DNA of 64,000 bases, from contig NC_083610.1 of assembly GCF_029168945.1 (NCBI RefSeq), positions 51,539,429 through 51,603,428 on the forward strand, read 5' to 3'. Below the pieces are notes generated by a model. The model saw only the letters and a list, made by a program, of their open reading frames with translations, ran no database searches and had not been told where the DNA came from. A program made the position numbers and the translations under genes. Shown here one piece after another: positions 1 through 12,509 of this stretch (position 1 is its first letter; each line of letters starts with the position of its first letter). Origin of the DNA: Cannabis sativa. Its lineage: Eukaryota; Streptophyta; Magnoliopsida; Rosales; Cannabaceae.

Positions 1-1542
1 TGATTAGTTACTAGTCGTTGCCTAAGTCCTTCTATGGTAATACAACTTCAGAATGATGCAATGATTGTAAATCATTACTAGATTTATGGATGACCTAATC
101 TAAATCTTAAGAAAAGCTAGAATTGTTAACCATGGTTTGCATGTTTGTTAGCTATTCTAAGTGATTAGGGGTGGACCATCCCATATTCATTAGATAAGAA
201 AGTGTTTGTTTAAACAAATACTATTTTTCTAAGAAAATGACTAAGTCTGAAAATAAAGTGACAAATAAAGGAGATAATTTTATCTTGATTCAAAAAGTGT
301 TCTATCATCTTATTCTTTACAAGATGATCCCACTGCCTCTGTTGTCTTAACACAACCGAAGAGGTCAATACCATTTAGTTTTCTTAGACATAATTCACGG
401 TACCTTGTCGTAGTGGAAGGGTTTCTAGGAACTCACATTATTATGACTTGGAAGACACTAGTGATTAAAATCCATTGTGAGTTTAAACAAGTAATGGTTT
501 GTCAAAATAAGAAACTAAAAAGAAAGGCCAAGAAAACTATGGTTTAATCCATTCACATGGAGTAACCTAAATTTTTCTATTACAAGGACATGAAAGGAAA
601 TTTTCGTTAATAAGTCTATTCAACGGACTTAGCAAAACTTCATGTTCCTAGTATTATAGGTTTGAGTTTATCTAAACCTATGGCTTGTGGTATACCTGGT
701 AATTACTTACTCTAATGCAAGCAACTTACATTAGTAAGATGCTGAAGCATTTTCTTTCCAAAGGCAATCTATAGAAGCTTCACAACTTCTTAGACATAGA
801 TTTTATTTATCTAAGGAAAAGTCTCAACTATTCCAGAAAAGATAAAGCCAAGAAAGAATTTCTTAAATCAACAGTGAGAGGTCTCACATATGCTTTTGTA
901 TGCCTTAGACCAGACACCTGCTGTTGAGTGGGAGTAATGAGTAGGTATCAGATTAATCTAGGAGAGGAACATTGGAAGACAATCAAGTAAATCTTAAGAT
1001 TAAGAAGAGGAACTATATGTTAGTCAATAAGGGTGTGTTTAAAACTCTTAGACTACACCACATCAGATTTCAAGACTTGCCTTTGTGCTAGAAAGTCTGC
1101 TGATAAAATGGTGATTACTCTGGGGGTGGAGTAGTGATTTTGGAGAAGTGTAAAAACCTATCTGAAGTCTCTTAGTCTACCAGAAAGAGACTGAATGTTA
1201 AAGTTGCAGGAAAGGTACTTATTCAGTCTGAGAAAAGTTCTATACATTTGTGGCACCGTTCCAACTTGCCTTAACTACTAGTGTTACTTCCTGAATAACC
1301 AAGAAGTAGTTGCCAAAAGTATAGAATCCAATATCCCAAGAGAGTAGACATATAGAGAGGAATTTCACATTATCAAGGATTTTGTGATTAAGGAAGAGTA
1401 ATGGTGGAGAAGAGGTTGTGTTTAATTCAACCTGTCAGATCCTATTACAAGGAGTTTACTAGTATTACACTTGATTTGTATATCAAGGTGTTGAGATTAT
1501 TTGAAATGCACATTTTGTTTTATATTAGTGCAAGTGGGAGTT
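1..1542 (+). pseudogene. Copia pol remnant, upstream tandem copy (integrase end, RT, RNase H)
   Basis: This is the left-truncated copy of the sequence at 4716-6252. Scattered peptide matches in shifting frames follow Copia pol order: the linker before RT rich in Pro/Arg/Ser (near 340-430), the start of RT (near 450-545), the C-terminal RT block ending in an RPDTC-like motif (near 900-930), and RNase H text (near 1000-1400). Many stops and frameshifts are shared with the downstream copy, so most decay came before the duplication. It ends in the purine-rich tract AAGTGGGAG just before the LTR, the likely polypurine tract. No product is expected. Confidence 0.7.
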
Positions 1543-3392
1543 TGTTGGGTTTTGTGCCCTAAATAAAACCCATTTCAATATAATCAGATTTACTTATTAA
1601 TAAAGATCAGAAATAACATTTTATGTTGCATGGTTCACATGATTTATTTCATGATTATATATATAATGTATGAATTCCATTTAAGTCCAGAACATATGAA
1701 TTTGTTAATGATTATTGTGTTGTCAGCACAGTGAAATATAATCTTAATTATATGTTTGAAAGTTTATTCCCTGATTTGTCAGAACACTGGATTTAGACTG
1801 ACATGGTATAATCAGCGATAGGCATTCTTACACCTTGGAAAAGTTTTATGTCCTTTCCAGGACATTGGAAAAGTTTACCAGTATCGTATGTATGGAGTAT
1901 ACATCGGAAGGGACCGATATTGAACTTTAATTACATATATTAGAATTTACCGTAATATCTATTCAATTCAATATCACCTGTTGATCCTAGATCAAATGAT
2001 CTTAATCCTGATATGATTAGGTTCAATCTCAAGAGTGTTATTCGTGTTCTTTGATTTGTTAGTTGAGCCTACTTTTGGGTCCGGGTGATACGTAGATTTT
2101 GGGAACATGGTAGTGCAATTGAGTGGGAGCGCTAACATAAATATGGAATCTATAGCTTCTATCTGGCGAGTAGAGAGTAAAGGATGATTTCCTTCGAGCT
2201 TAACCAAACTAAAATAAATGGTGGAGTACTCATTTCACTTAGCTGAAATATCATTTATACAGGGTTAAGTGTTTTAAGGATAAAATACATTGTAGGGTGT
2301 TACGGTAATTTAATCCCTTTACAGTATAAATCATATATATAGAGGATCATTGATCTAATTAGGATTATAACAATGGATAACTAATGACGTATCTATATCG
2401 TGGAACATATAGAGCGTTCTAAATGATTGAGAGTGCAATTCCAAGTTCTAAGAGTGGATTCAATAAGGAATTAGTAAGTGAGGGAATTTACTTGGTGAAT
2501 TCAGTTCGACTTATTGGAAGCGCGGTCATATAGACCTATGGTCCCCATACTGGTTGAGACCATACTTCTTGTAAGACTCAGTTAATGGTTTTTAATTAAT
2601 CAATTATAATTGTAAAGTTAGACTATGTTTACTTTATGAATTTTCACTAAGTAAGGGCGAGATTGTAAAGAAAAGAGATTCTAGGTTTATTTATTAATTA
2701 AGATACTTTATATGTCTAAATTAATATATATTAAATGACAATATTATTTAATAATTATTTTTAAGTTATTAAATAATTAGAATTGGCATTTAAAAGGTTA
2801 AATTGGAAAATTGGCATTTTTGAGAAAATGGGAATGAAAAATAACAAAATGGGAAAGTTGCAAAGTGAGGCCCAATTTCCTTATATAGGCCGCCCACTAT
2901 GCAAGAGGTTTACCATTTTATTTTTCTAGTATTTTAATGCCACACAATTCTAACCTAAACCTAGAGGGCATTCTATAAATAGAAAGTAATGGCTTCAGGA
3001 AACAACACAATTGCATCTCATTCTTTTCAGAGAGAATTCCTGAGTGCCACTTTCCTCTCTCTTTTCTTCTCTAAATTTCGAAATCCCTTGAGTGAATGAG
3101 TAGTGCCCACACACATCAAGTGGTACCTCAATCATAGTATGTAAGACTGTGGAAAATCAACACCAACAAGAAGGAGAGAAAGAGATCCAGATTCAGATCT
3201 TGATAATGCTCTGCTACAGAAAGGAATCAAGGGCTAGAGATCTGAATGGAAGGAGTCATAATATTCCGCTGCACCCAATGTAAGGTTTTCTTAAACTCTT
3301 ATGTGTTTATTTCATTGTTTTAGAATTCATATTACGATGTTAATCAAACATACTTGGTAGCAAATCTAGATCCTGGTAAAATATTTCCAACA
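1543..3392 (+). repeat. Copia LTR 1 of tandem array
   Basis: It begins TGTTGGGTTTTGTGCCC and ends ATATTTCCAACA, giving the usual TG...CA with a short terminal inverted repeat. Length is 1850 bp. A TATA-like CTATAAATAG lies at 2973-2982, followed by a leader rich in CT (near 3020-3090), which fits the U3/R arrangement. The same landmarks occur at matching places in the LTR at 6253-8132, in solo LTRs I and J, and inverted in element G. The 71-codon open frame at 1992-2207 on the other strand is inside U3 and is not a gene. Confidence 0.9.
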
Positions 3393-4499
3393 GGTATCAC
3401 TGACTCTCGCTTAAACGGGACACTGATATCAGTTTGTTGAAGACCTTGAAAATTATTTAGGATTGTATGTTTTAGTATTTTCACTTGTCATTCCTACTTG
3501 CTATATGTTTAATAATTTCGCAATTGTGTATGAATTTATATTGAACCATGTTCTTTTCTGTTATTAAATTGTAGTTTAATTTTGAATCTTCATTGTTTGT
3601 CTAACTTGGTTTGTTTTTCTAATTAGATAAATCCCTAATGGATTTTCACCATTAGACATACATAATAGTGTTAGATCTCGAAAGGTAAATATTGTATATG
3701 CAACATCTAACTGTTCATCAATTGATGTCACCTTAGACTAGTATTTTACAATATGAAACAAGAAGATTGTATAAATAAGATTACTTTGACTCTCGCTAAT
3801 CGAATCATCGTTGGATTCTTATTTAAAACAATGAAAGTATCCTAATTCCTCTTAGCTTATTCATTTCGAATTAGCTCAATCACATATCATTGAATGAATG
3901 GTCTATAAATCATTTCATGTCATTCTATTTTCTCTTAAGAAATTAAATGACGCATATGATTATAATCCCGAAATTCTATCCCAAAATGATATAAATCCTC
4001 AATCTTAGAAATCTCCTACTTGTATGGGCAAATCAGGCTTAGAGTAAAATTAGTAGTGGTCGTCCAAGAAAGAATTACTCATTATATTTGGTATAAATTT
4101 AAGTCTTTGACTTTAATTTTAGATTCCAAACAGAAATTTTCTTATATTTCTATTTCCAGAATACAATACAGTGACACTTTCACAAGTGTTTAATATCCAC
4201 CTTCTATTAATGGATTCAAAAACTGTATGTTAAAGTATGGATATGAGTTTAGTATTCTGTGACCAGGATCCACTTGGACTATTCTAAGACTTTTTAATGT
4301 AACTATACCTAAGTCATCAAAAGACTACAACCATATTTTTTAAATCTATGGCATTTGTATCTTGTTCATAGTTGTTTTGACAAGATCAATCTTTGCAAAG
4401 AGTTAATATGCCTATATCCACTGAAAGTAAGTTCATCTCATTCGCAGATGGATGTACATTCAGGGGGATATCAGTTTTCGTTGTATTCTTAAAACGATC
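3393..4499 (+). other. Untranslated leader and 5' internal region of tandem Copia element
   Basis: Directly after the LTR the sequence reads GGTATCACTGACTCTCGC, which does not match a tRNA-Met primer site well. A 21-bp motif at 3402-3422 (ending TTAAACGGGACA) is also present twice in element G, and its core GACTCTCGC recurs at 3788-3796. The part of G between its PBS and this motif, about 3.5 kb, is missing here, so the element has lost the start of its internal region right next to the LTR. No gag could be recognised. The rest is AT-rich without coding signal. Confidence 0.6.
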
Positions 4500-6252
4500 A
4501 CTCTAGATTTTACCTTATGCAAAAGAAATTTGAAATGTTTGAAAAATTTCATGAATTTCTAGCAATGGTGAAAAACCATTAAGGTAAGTGGTTAAAGATC
4601 TTGCGAACTGATAGGGGTGGAGAAATAGTTAGTAGATATGCAGTTCAAAGATCATTAAATTTATTTTTGAATTATATCCAAACTTACCTCCCCAGAAATT
4701 CGATTCGCATATTGATGATTAGTTACTAGTCGTTGCCTAAATCCTTCTATGGTAATACAATTTCAGAATGATGCAATGGTTGGGTACTTAGTGTAAACCA
4801 TTACTAGATTCATGGATGACCTAATCGAAATCTTAAGAAAAGCTAGAACTGTTAACCATGGTTTGTTGGCTATTCTAAGTGATTAGGGGTGGACCATACC
4901 ATAGTCATTAGATAAGAAAGTGTTTGTTTAAATAAATACCATTTTTCTAAGAAAATGTCTAAGTCTGAAAAGTAGCAAATAAAGGAGATATTTTTTTTCT
5001 TGATTCCAAAAGTATTCTATCATCTTATTCCATATGATGATCCCACTGCCTGTGTTATTTTGACACAACCGAAGAGGTCAATGCCATTTAGTTTTCTTAG
5101 ACATAATTCACGGTACCTTGTCGTAGTGGGAGAGTTTTTAGGAACACACCTTCTTATGACTTGGAAGACACTAGTGATTAAAATCCATTGTGAGTTTAAA
5201 CAAGTAATGGATAGTCAAGATAAGAAACTAAGAAGAAAAGCCAATAGAACTATGGTTTGATCCATTCACATGGAATAACCTAAACTTTTCTATTACAAGG
5301 ACAAGAAATGAAATTTTCGTGTATAAGTCTATTCAATGGACTTAACAAAAGTTCATGTTCCTAGTATTATAGGTTTGAGTTTATCTAAACCTATGACTTA
5401 TGGTATACCTGGTAATTAATTACTCTAATGCAAGCAACTTACTTTAGTAAGATGCTGAAGCATTTTCTTTCTAATGAAAATCTATAGAAGCTTCTGTGCT
5501 TCTAGGCATAGTTTTATTTATCTAAGGAAAAGTCTCAACTATTCCAGAAAAGAGAAAGCCATGAAAGAATTTCTTAAATCAACAGTGAGAGGTCTCAGAT
5601 ATGCTTTAGTATGCCTTAGACCAGACACCTGCTGTTGAGTGGGAGTAATGAGTAGGTATCAGATTAATCCAAGAGAGGAACATTGGAAGACAATCAAGTA
5701 AATCTTAAGATTAAGAGCAGGAACTATATGTTAGTCAATAAGGGTGTGTTTAACACTCTTAGACTACACCACATCAGTTTTCGAGACTTGCCTTTGTGCT
5801 AGAAAGTCTGCTGATAAGATGGTTATTACTCTGGGGGTGGAGTAGTGATTTTGGAGAAGTGTAAAAACCTATCTGAAATCTCTAGGTCTACCAGAGAGAG
5901 ACTGAATGTTAAAGTTGCAGGAAAGGTACTTATTCAGTCTAAGGAAAGTTCTATACATTTGTGGTGCCGTTCCAACTTGTCTTAACTACTAGTGTTATTT
6001 CCTGATTAACCAAAAGTAGTTGCCAAAAGTATAGAATCCAATATCCCAAGAGAGTAGACATATAGAGAGGAATTTCACATTATCAATGATTTTGTGATTA
6101 AGGAAGAGTAATGGTGGAGAGAAGGTTGTGTTTAATTCAACCTGTTAGATCCTATTACGACGAGTATACTACTACTACACTTGATTTGTATATCAAGGTG
6201 TTGAGATTATTTGAAATGCACATTTTGTTTTATATTAGTGCAAGTGGGAGTT
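4500..6252 (+). pseudogene. Copia pol remnant (integrase, RT, RNase H)
   Basis: A Copia integrase signature (LRTDRGGE) is readable near 4595-4625, just after a stretch resembling the preceding helix. Further on come the Pro/Arg/Ser linker and RT start (near 5060-5260, including the one longer open stretch of 86 codons at 5000-5260), the RT C-terminal block (near 5580-5700) and RNase H (near 5750-6110, with a match around HIERNF). Frames change repeatedly and stops are common. A full Copia pol is about 4 kb, so this 1.75 kb copy also has internal deletions. It ends in AAGTGGGAG (6242-6250), the likely polypurine tract. Very likely dead. Confidence 0.75.
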
Positions 6253-8132
6253 TGTTGGGTTTTATGTCCTAAATAAAACTCATTTCAATATAATCAGATT
6301 TACTTATTAATAAAGATTTGAAATAACATTTAATGTTGCAAGGTTCACATGATTTATTTCATGATTATGTACATAATGTATGAATTCTATTGAAGTCCAG
6401 AACATATCAATTTGTTAATGATTATAGTGTTGTCAGCACAGTGGAATATAATCTTAATTATATGTTCGAAAGTTTATTCCCTGATTTGTCAGAACTCTAG
6501 ATTTATACTGACATGATAATCAGCGATAGGTATTCTTACACCTTGGATAAGTGTTATGTCCTTTCCAGGGCATTGGCAAACTTTACCAGCATCGAATGTA
6601 TGGAGTATACATCGGTAGGGACCGATATTGAACTTTGATTAGATATATTAAATTTATTGTAATATTTATAAAATTCAATATCACCTGTTGATCCTAGATC
6701 AAATGATCTTAATCCTGATATGTTTAGGTTCAATCTCAAGAGTATTATAGATGTTCTTTGATTTGTTAGTTAAGCCTACTTTTGGGTCAGGGTGATACGT
6801 ACATTTTGGGAACAGGATAGTGCAATTGAGTGGGAGCGCTAACATAAATATGGAATCTATAGCTTCTATCTGACATATAGAAAGTAAAGGATGATTTCCT
6901 TCGAGCTTGACCAAACGAAAGTAAATGATGGAGTACTCATTTCACTTAGCTGAAATATAATTTATACGGGATTAAGTGTTTTAAGGATAAAATACATTGT
7001 AGGGTGTTTCGGTAATCTAATCCCTTTACAGTGTAGATAATCTATATAGAGGATCATTGATCAAATTAGGATTATAACAATGGATAACTAATGACGTGTC
7101 TATATGGTGGAACATATAGAGCGTTCTATATACTGAGTGTGCAATTCTAAGTTTTATGCGTGGATTCAACGAAGAATTAATAAGTCAGTGGATTTAAGAT
7201 ATAAATTCTTGATCTGCTTATTGGAAGCTCGGATATATAGACCCATGGTCCCCATACTAGTTGAGATCATACTGTTTGTAAGACTCAGTTAATTTATTTT
7301 GATTAATCAATTACAATTCTAAAGTTAGACTATGTCTTGTTTATGAATTTTCACTAAGCAAGGGCGAAATTGTAAAGAAAAGAGATTCTAGGTTTATTTA
7401 TTAATTAAGAGACTTTATATGTCTAATTAATAAATATGTTAAATGAAAATATTATTTAATAATTAATTTTTAGTTATTAAATGATTAGAATTGGCATTTA
7501 AATGGTTAAATTGGAAAATTGGCATTTTTGAGAATATGGGATAGAAAAATGACAAAATGGCAAAATTGCAAAGTGGGCCCAATCTACTATCCATGGGCGG
7601 CACACTTAGTGTAATTTTCCTATTTTTCTATTATTTTAATGCTAGATAATTCTAACCTAAACCTAGGTGGTTACCTATAAATAGATAGTGATGGCTCTCA
7701 TTCACACTGAACTTTTTGTTAACTTTGTGAGATGAAAACTGAGCCTCTTTCTATTTACCCTAGCCGCCACTTCTTCTTCTCTTTTCCTCTTCAATTTTTC
7801 GAACCTTGAGTGAGTGAGTGAGTGCCCACACACATCAAGTGGTATCTCAATCATAGTGTGTAAGACTGTAGGAGATTCCAAACAACAAGAAGGAGAATCA
7901 GCATCAAAGGAAGGAGAGAAAGAGATCTAGGTTCAGATCTTGGTGATGCTCTGCTACAGAAAGGAATCAAGGGCAAGAGATCTGAACGGAAGGAGTCATT
8001 ATATTCCGCTGCACCCAATGTAAGGTTTTCTTAAACTCTTATGTGTTTATTACATTGTTTTAGAATTCATATTAGGATGTTAATGAAACATACTTGTTAG
8101 TAAAATTATATCCTGGTAAAATATTTCTAACA
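6253..8132 (+). repeat. Copia LTR 2 of tandem array
   Basis: It starts TGTTGGGTTTTATGTCC and ends ATATTTCTAACA, 1880 bp. The TATA-like CTATAAATAG is at 7675-7684. It is clearly the same family as LTR 1 but has many substitutions and small indels, most of all in the TATA-to-U5 part. It is the right boundary of the array; the next bases (GTTTG) belong to unrelated sequence. Confidence 0.9.
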
Positions 8133-8850
8133 GTTTGATATCTACTGCGAACTCCACCATAAACTCCTTCTTCTCTTATTAATGCTTTTACCAGATGCAC
8201 CCCCACTCATCCCCGTGTCAATATCGGCTCCGTCCGACCTCCAAAAGACTTTCAGTGAACTTGAAAGGAAGCTGCATGATTTTTAGTCAAGGCATCTCAT
8301 GTTTGCTCATAATCCGTAAGCACCACCTCTGAATACAACACATAAGTGCTTTTCTTCTCAACCTCTGTAATGATTTTCTGGTATGACTTTGCTCTGGGTA
8401 GTGTGTTGTATAAGGTAGTGCCATGATTTTTGGGGTTTTTCGTGGGTTATTTTTCTAGAATTTTTTTGGTAGTTCTGACATGTAAATGGTACGAAAATTT
8501 TTAACATCAAGACATTGCCATGCTTTACGAAAAAGCTATCCCTATTACTATTTTTCTTTTACGGTCAATCTCATAGATGTAAAAAGTGTGTCCCTAAGGA
8601 CTTTTTTGCTTCATGCTTACTCAGTTCCGGACCTTTACGGTTTTGGATAATAATATGTTTTTATCTCTGTTGTTATTTTTCCTGGGCTCTTTATTTGTTG
8701 TCTGGGATTTGTGTTCCCGCATAACTAACTCTGAGACTTGGGGTTAGCGGGAACCTCTCTGAGCAGTTATTGGGGATAATTCTCATGTGCCTATACTTTT
8801 CAATTTGTTTGTGTACTAACGACTTGGTTTCTCCCTTTCAAGTTCTCGTC
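8133..8850 (+). other. Unassigned remnant upstream of Tat antisense-ORF fragment
   Basis: A stretch around 8190-8320 reads, with stops, as a low-complexity Pro/Ser segment followed by a helical-looking segment, so it may be an old exon. The rest (8400-8850) is T-rich with short frames only. By position it would be the leader or promoter side of the antisense ORF that starts at 8851, but no TATA box or splice pair could be fixed. Confidence 0.3.
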
Positions 8851-9298
8851 ATGTCGGAGGAAATCTAAGACCTAAAGCACCTTCTATATGTTGATATGGC
8901 AGAATAATATTAATAAGGTGATACTAATCCTGTCGCTAAAGTTGTCAATAATTCGAGTTGGGAGATGGATTATCTCACCAACAAATTTCGTAACTTTTGC
9001 ATGTTGGAAGACTTGGAGTCAAATGCGGGATCCTGAGCACTCCCTGCTTACTCTGGCACAGACTGTGTTTGCTTCACAAGAAGCCCAACTCTTGCAAAGA
9101 TGACTTTAGAGCTTACAGTTGGGGGACATATCAAAGTGGGAGCTCACCCGCCATTAAGAGATTACTTTGCTTGGTTCTTAGCTGAAGTGGGTATTATACA
9201 GTTTCAATTTATCCCATAGAGCCATAAGCTTCTAGCGGGATGGTACATCTTCTGCAAGGAGTAGAAGATTGAATTGCCTATCCTGTATGAGGTCTTAT
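8851..9298 (+). pseudogene. Tat-type antisense ORF fragment (element F), interrupted
   Basis: One frame from an ATG at 8851 runs to the LTR at 9299 and carries several in-frame stops. Its last third contains VGAHPPLRDYFAWFLAEVGI followed by a QF..P..HKLLAGWY stretch. That is the signature of the plant 'putative gypsy-type transposon' domain, the protein found in extra ORFs of Tat-lineage Ty3/Gypsy elements. The same domain is readable in element A (28359-30469) and element B (39.8 kb). The match stops abruptly where LTR H begins, so H appears to have inserted inside the domain. The matching Tat pol was not found nearby. Confidence 0.6.
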
Positions 9299-11234
9299 TG
9301 TTTGGTTTTATGTCCTAAAATTAAGTATTTAATGGATAATATATAATAGAATATATGAAAAAAGACTAAAGGCCCCTATTGAAGATTCAAAAGGCGAGCA
9401 CTGAAATGAGAAAGTAGACTCGTAACGCTGAACCACACATTCAAAAACTAAAGCGCACACTAGAAAGTGCTTCGAAAGGTGTCAGCAGGTGCGTATACAA
9501 TTTTAAGATAAATGAATACATTAACTATAGAAGTATAATTAATAAATATATGAAAAATCTATATTGATATAGAGTAGGTATGATCTTGTAAGGTAGTACA
9601 AGAGAATTAAGATCATATAACTTGAAGAAAAGAAGTTGGTAGTGTATTAATGTATGAAATCTTCAATATAGAGTTACTAAGTATGATTTACTATGCACTA
9701 TAATCTTGTGTGTGTAATTTTGATTCAGATTAATATATGGATAGACATGTGGGAAAGGTACTGTGTATAATTTGATTATACATGACTGGACTAATATGAA
9801 ATAACATCTTCCATAAACATGATGTTTGTCATGAAAGAGTTATTCCTATCATAACGATGATTACTAGTAGATTAGTCTGAATCCTGATTATACATAAACT
9901 CCTGTTTATGTTCATAGAGTTCTTTGATTCACTCATTAAAGATTCTCATAGAAAATATTTCTGACAACTTCTATTTTTTGAGCTTAATAACATGAGTGGT
10001 TGGGAATATATAAAGGAATACAAGCTTTCTGAGAGGATCTAATATTAGTTGCTTATAGTATTAATTGTGGGAGTGCTAACATGTTGGATTTAAAACTATA
10101 ATTAGATTATAGATTAACTGTTCACATTAAATTAATAGTACATAAAGAATCAAGAGATAATTAAAAGGGTAAAACGATAATTTTGACCAACTCTAATTAT
10201 GAACTAATAATTGGAGGGCAAACTACTTATATTGATTATATCAATGGACTACAAGTAAGAATTATGTAAACATAATTATATTATCAAAGGCTACAATTCC
10301 CTAATTACAGTGGAGTAATATATAATTAATAAACTAGAGTATTCTATTCTATTGAAGAGTTTAATAATAATCAAATATTTATTGGAGCTTCGAAATATAA
10401 GTCAATGGTCCTTAGATCACCTCTATACAACACTGTATAGGGGAAGATTTGATTTGATAAATAAATTGAGAAAGAATTAATTTCTATAAGAAAATATTTT
10501 TATGGGAAAAATAGTAATTTTATATAAATTTTTATTTTGAATAATTATATAAGTTATGAATTGAATATTTAAAGTGATATTTAGCTATTTAGTTTTATTT
10601 GATGAAACTATATTAATTAGTGAAATATAATATTATTCTTAAATAATATAAAACAGAGATAAAAAAATATTTTAGTGTAAAATAATATTTATTTTAATGC
10701 TAGTGAAATACGAGATTAATAAGAATTCATCAATTATTATTTGTTGCAAAATAAATAATAAATTTTATTTGTGGCAAAATTGAAAAATTAATTTGAACTT
10801 TAAAATATGGCCCACACGTGTGGGCTAAGCCCCACAGGTGTAGGGTGGCATATAAAAGCCCAATTAATTTATTTTTTGATTATTTTATTTAATAAGATAA
10901 ATCAAATTAAATGACAATTATCTTTTAATTATTTACATTAAATATATTGTAGGATAATATATTTAATTTAAAAGATAAAAAAGTAAAATAAAAAAAAGGT
11001 ATAACTAAATTCTGTTTTTCAATTTTATGATATTTATTTTGAATTTAAAATTAATATAGTATAATCTTTTTATTTGATAGAATTAAAAAAATATTTTAAA
11101 TATTATAATATATAAGATATATATTATAATATTTAAAATAATATATATATGGTGTGAGAATAGATAAAGCGACATAATAGGAAAAGAGAACGAAATTGAA
11201 ATTAAAAATTCACTATCTCTCTCTATCTCGCACG

Positions 11235-11308
<74 letters not shown>

Positions 11309-11725
11309 TCTCAGACATCTCTCTCTACTAAGAGGATTGGTGTTTTTGTAATCTCCTTTATAGTGTCTCATGAGATGAGAATACACTATAATCAGAAAGT
11401 TTGTTCATCTTGTCAAATCTATAAGTCTACTCGTATCTTGAGTGTTAAGGGTGATATAAAAGCTCTAGTGTGGACTCTTCATCAAGACCATAAAGCTATG
11501 GATTGGATGTTTGAACATTTATACGAAAAGATTCAAGGATTCCCTGATAACCATGAAGAAGTAAAATCCTTATTTCATGTAATTAAATTTAATTTATGTT
11601 ATATTGTGTTAAGATCTAGGATTTCTGGTTAATATCTGATTCAAAAAAATTATTATTTTTTTTTTAAAAAAATTGAATCTGATTTTACACTTCCGTTGTG
11701 ACTTTGATATGAACCCTAAAACCAA
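9299..11725 (+). repeat. LTR H, Copia-like, a different and older family
   Basis: It starts TGTTTGGTTTTATGTCC, like the Copia LTRs elsewhere in the window, and shares scattered U3 landmarks with them (a GTTCTTTGATT segment, a GGGAGTGCTAACAT segment). A TATA-like CATATAAAAGCCC lies near 10846-10858, followed by a (TC)n tract. It ends near 11725, just before a sequence resembling the tRNA-Met primer site. About 2.4 kb, which is long; a segment at 9362-9492 looks inserted. No second LTR of this family was seen in the window. The open frame at 11306-11632 lies in the U5 part and has no recognisable domain. Confidence 0.5.
11238..11305. repeat. (TC)n microsatellite
   Basis: About 68 bp of uninterrupted TC dinucleotides. 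It lies downstream of the TATA-like box of LTR H, where plant LTRs often have a pyrimidine-rich leader, so it may have expanded from such a leader. Confidence 0.95.
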
Positions 11726-11729
11726 TAAA

Positions 11730-11744
11730 TAGTATCAAAGCCAT
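11730..11744 (+). promoter_or_regulatory. Primer-binding-site-like sequence after LTR H
   Basis: TAGTATCAAAGCCAT resembles the initiator tRNA-Met primer site of plant retrotransposons (TGGTATCAGAGCCAT) with two mismatches. Its position right after the putative LTR end supports the LTR call. Confidence 0.5.
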
Positions 11745-12504
11745 CTCCACAATTACACAAAATAGTATGTTGGGTGTTATATATGAATATATTGATATAT
11801 TATGAATGGGTGATTTAATTTTCATGAATGTGAATCATTAATTATATGGCTAATTAAGGTTAGAGTACTTTATATATCTTTATTATAAAATATGTACAAC
11901 ATAATTTCGTATAGGAATTTTACATTGTAATAAAAAATTTATTTGCAATTTTTTGTTGTACAATGTAATCTCAAATTATTTAAAACCTCCATTGATATGT
12001 GAGCTTGGATTTAAGGTGTGAATCTCGGACTCATTAAGATGGTGATACAAGCATCACACGACGAGCCACAACCTCGAAGGTTGCGACTGCAAGCTAAAGT
12101 GAGTAAGTAGTTCATGAGTGCATGGGCCACGCGTGCGAATCAAAGCAGGTAGAGAAGGACCGATTGGGCCCGTGTAGCTTCAACTAGCCGCTGAAGGGAC
12201 TCCTGGTCCCGTGGCTGCTCAAGCGATGGTTAATCAGACCCTCTGGTTCCGTGGTTGACGTTGAAGACAGGCAAAGAAGGATTGTTTGGTCCAGGAGCTT
12301 TTGGTCAATTTCTATTATGTTCAAGTTTGTTTGACCCATTTATCTCTGAATGGAGTTGCTCATCCCTTGCCGCTTTAGACCCATACGACCTAGGTGGCTC
12401 TCGAGCTGCCGGTCGAGGTCCACTTACTCCTGTCATCTGCCTAGGGTGGTGCCACCCACCTCCACCACCGTTATTTATATATATATATATGAATATATAT
12501 GTAT
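11745..12504. other. Unassigned internal or flanking sequence before element G
   Basis: 11745-12000 is AT-rich and may be the start of H's internal region. 12000-12470 is noticeably richer in G+C than its surroundings, with two related phrases (CCTGGTCCCGTGG and CTCTGGTTCCGTGG) near 12205 and 12240. No protein domain was recognised. It ends in a (TATG)n/(AT)n stretch that was the insertion target of G. Before that insertion it was joined to the sequence at 22726. Confidence 0.4.
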
Positions 12505-12509
12505 GTATG

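Larger units (their letters stand above)
1..8132 (+). mobile_element. Tandem Ty1/Copia LTR-retrotransposon array
   Basis: The order is internal region (1-1542), LTR (1543-3392), internal region (3393-6252), LTR (6253-8132). Base 1 matches base 4716, and the two internal segments stay alike up to the next LTR, so the repeat period is about 4.71 kb. Neighbouring copies share an LTR, as expected after unequal recombination between LTRs of one element or two sister elements. The left end lies outside the window, so a flanking target duplication cannot be tested. Remnants of integrase, reverse transcriptase and RNase H in Copia order assign it to Ty1/Copia. No reading frame is intact. The LTRs belong to the same family as those of element G and solo LTRs I and J. 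Confidence 0.85.

Noticed and set aside
1992..2207. 71-codon frame repeated at 6699-6914 as a possible small conserved protein
   Set aside because: Both copies lie antisense in U3 of the same LTR family; similarity is due to the repeat.
11306..11632. 108-codon open frame after the (TC)n tract
   Set aside because: It lies in the U5-like part of LTR H, has no recognised domain, and starts inside the microsatellite.
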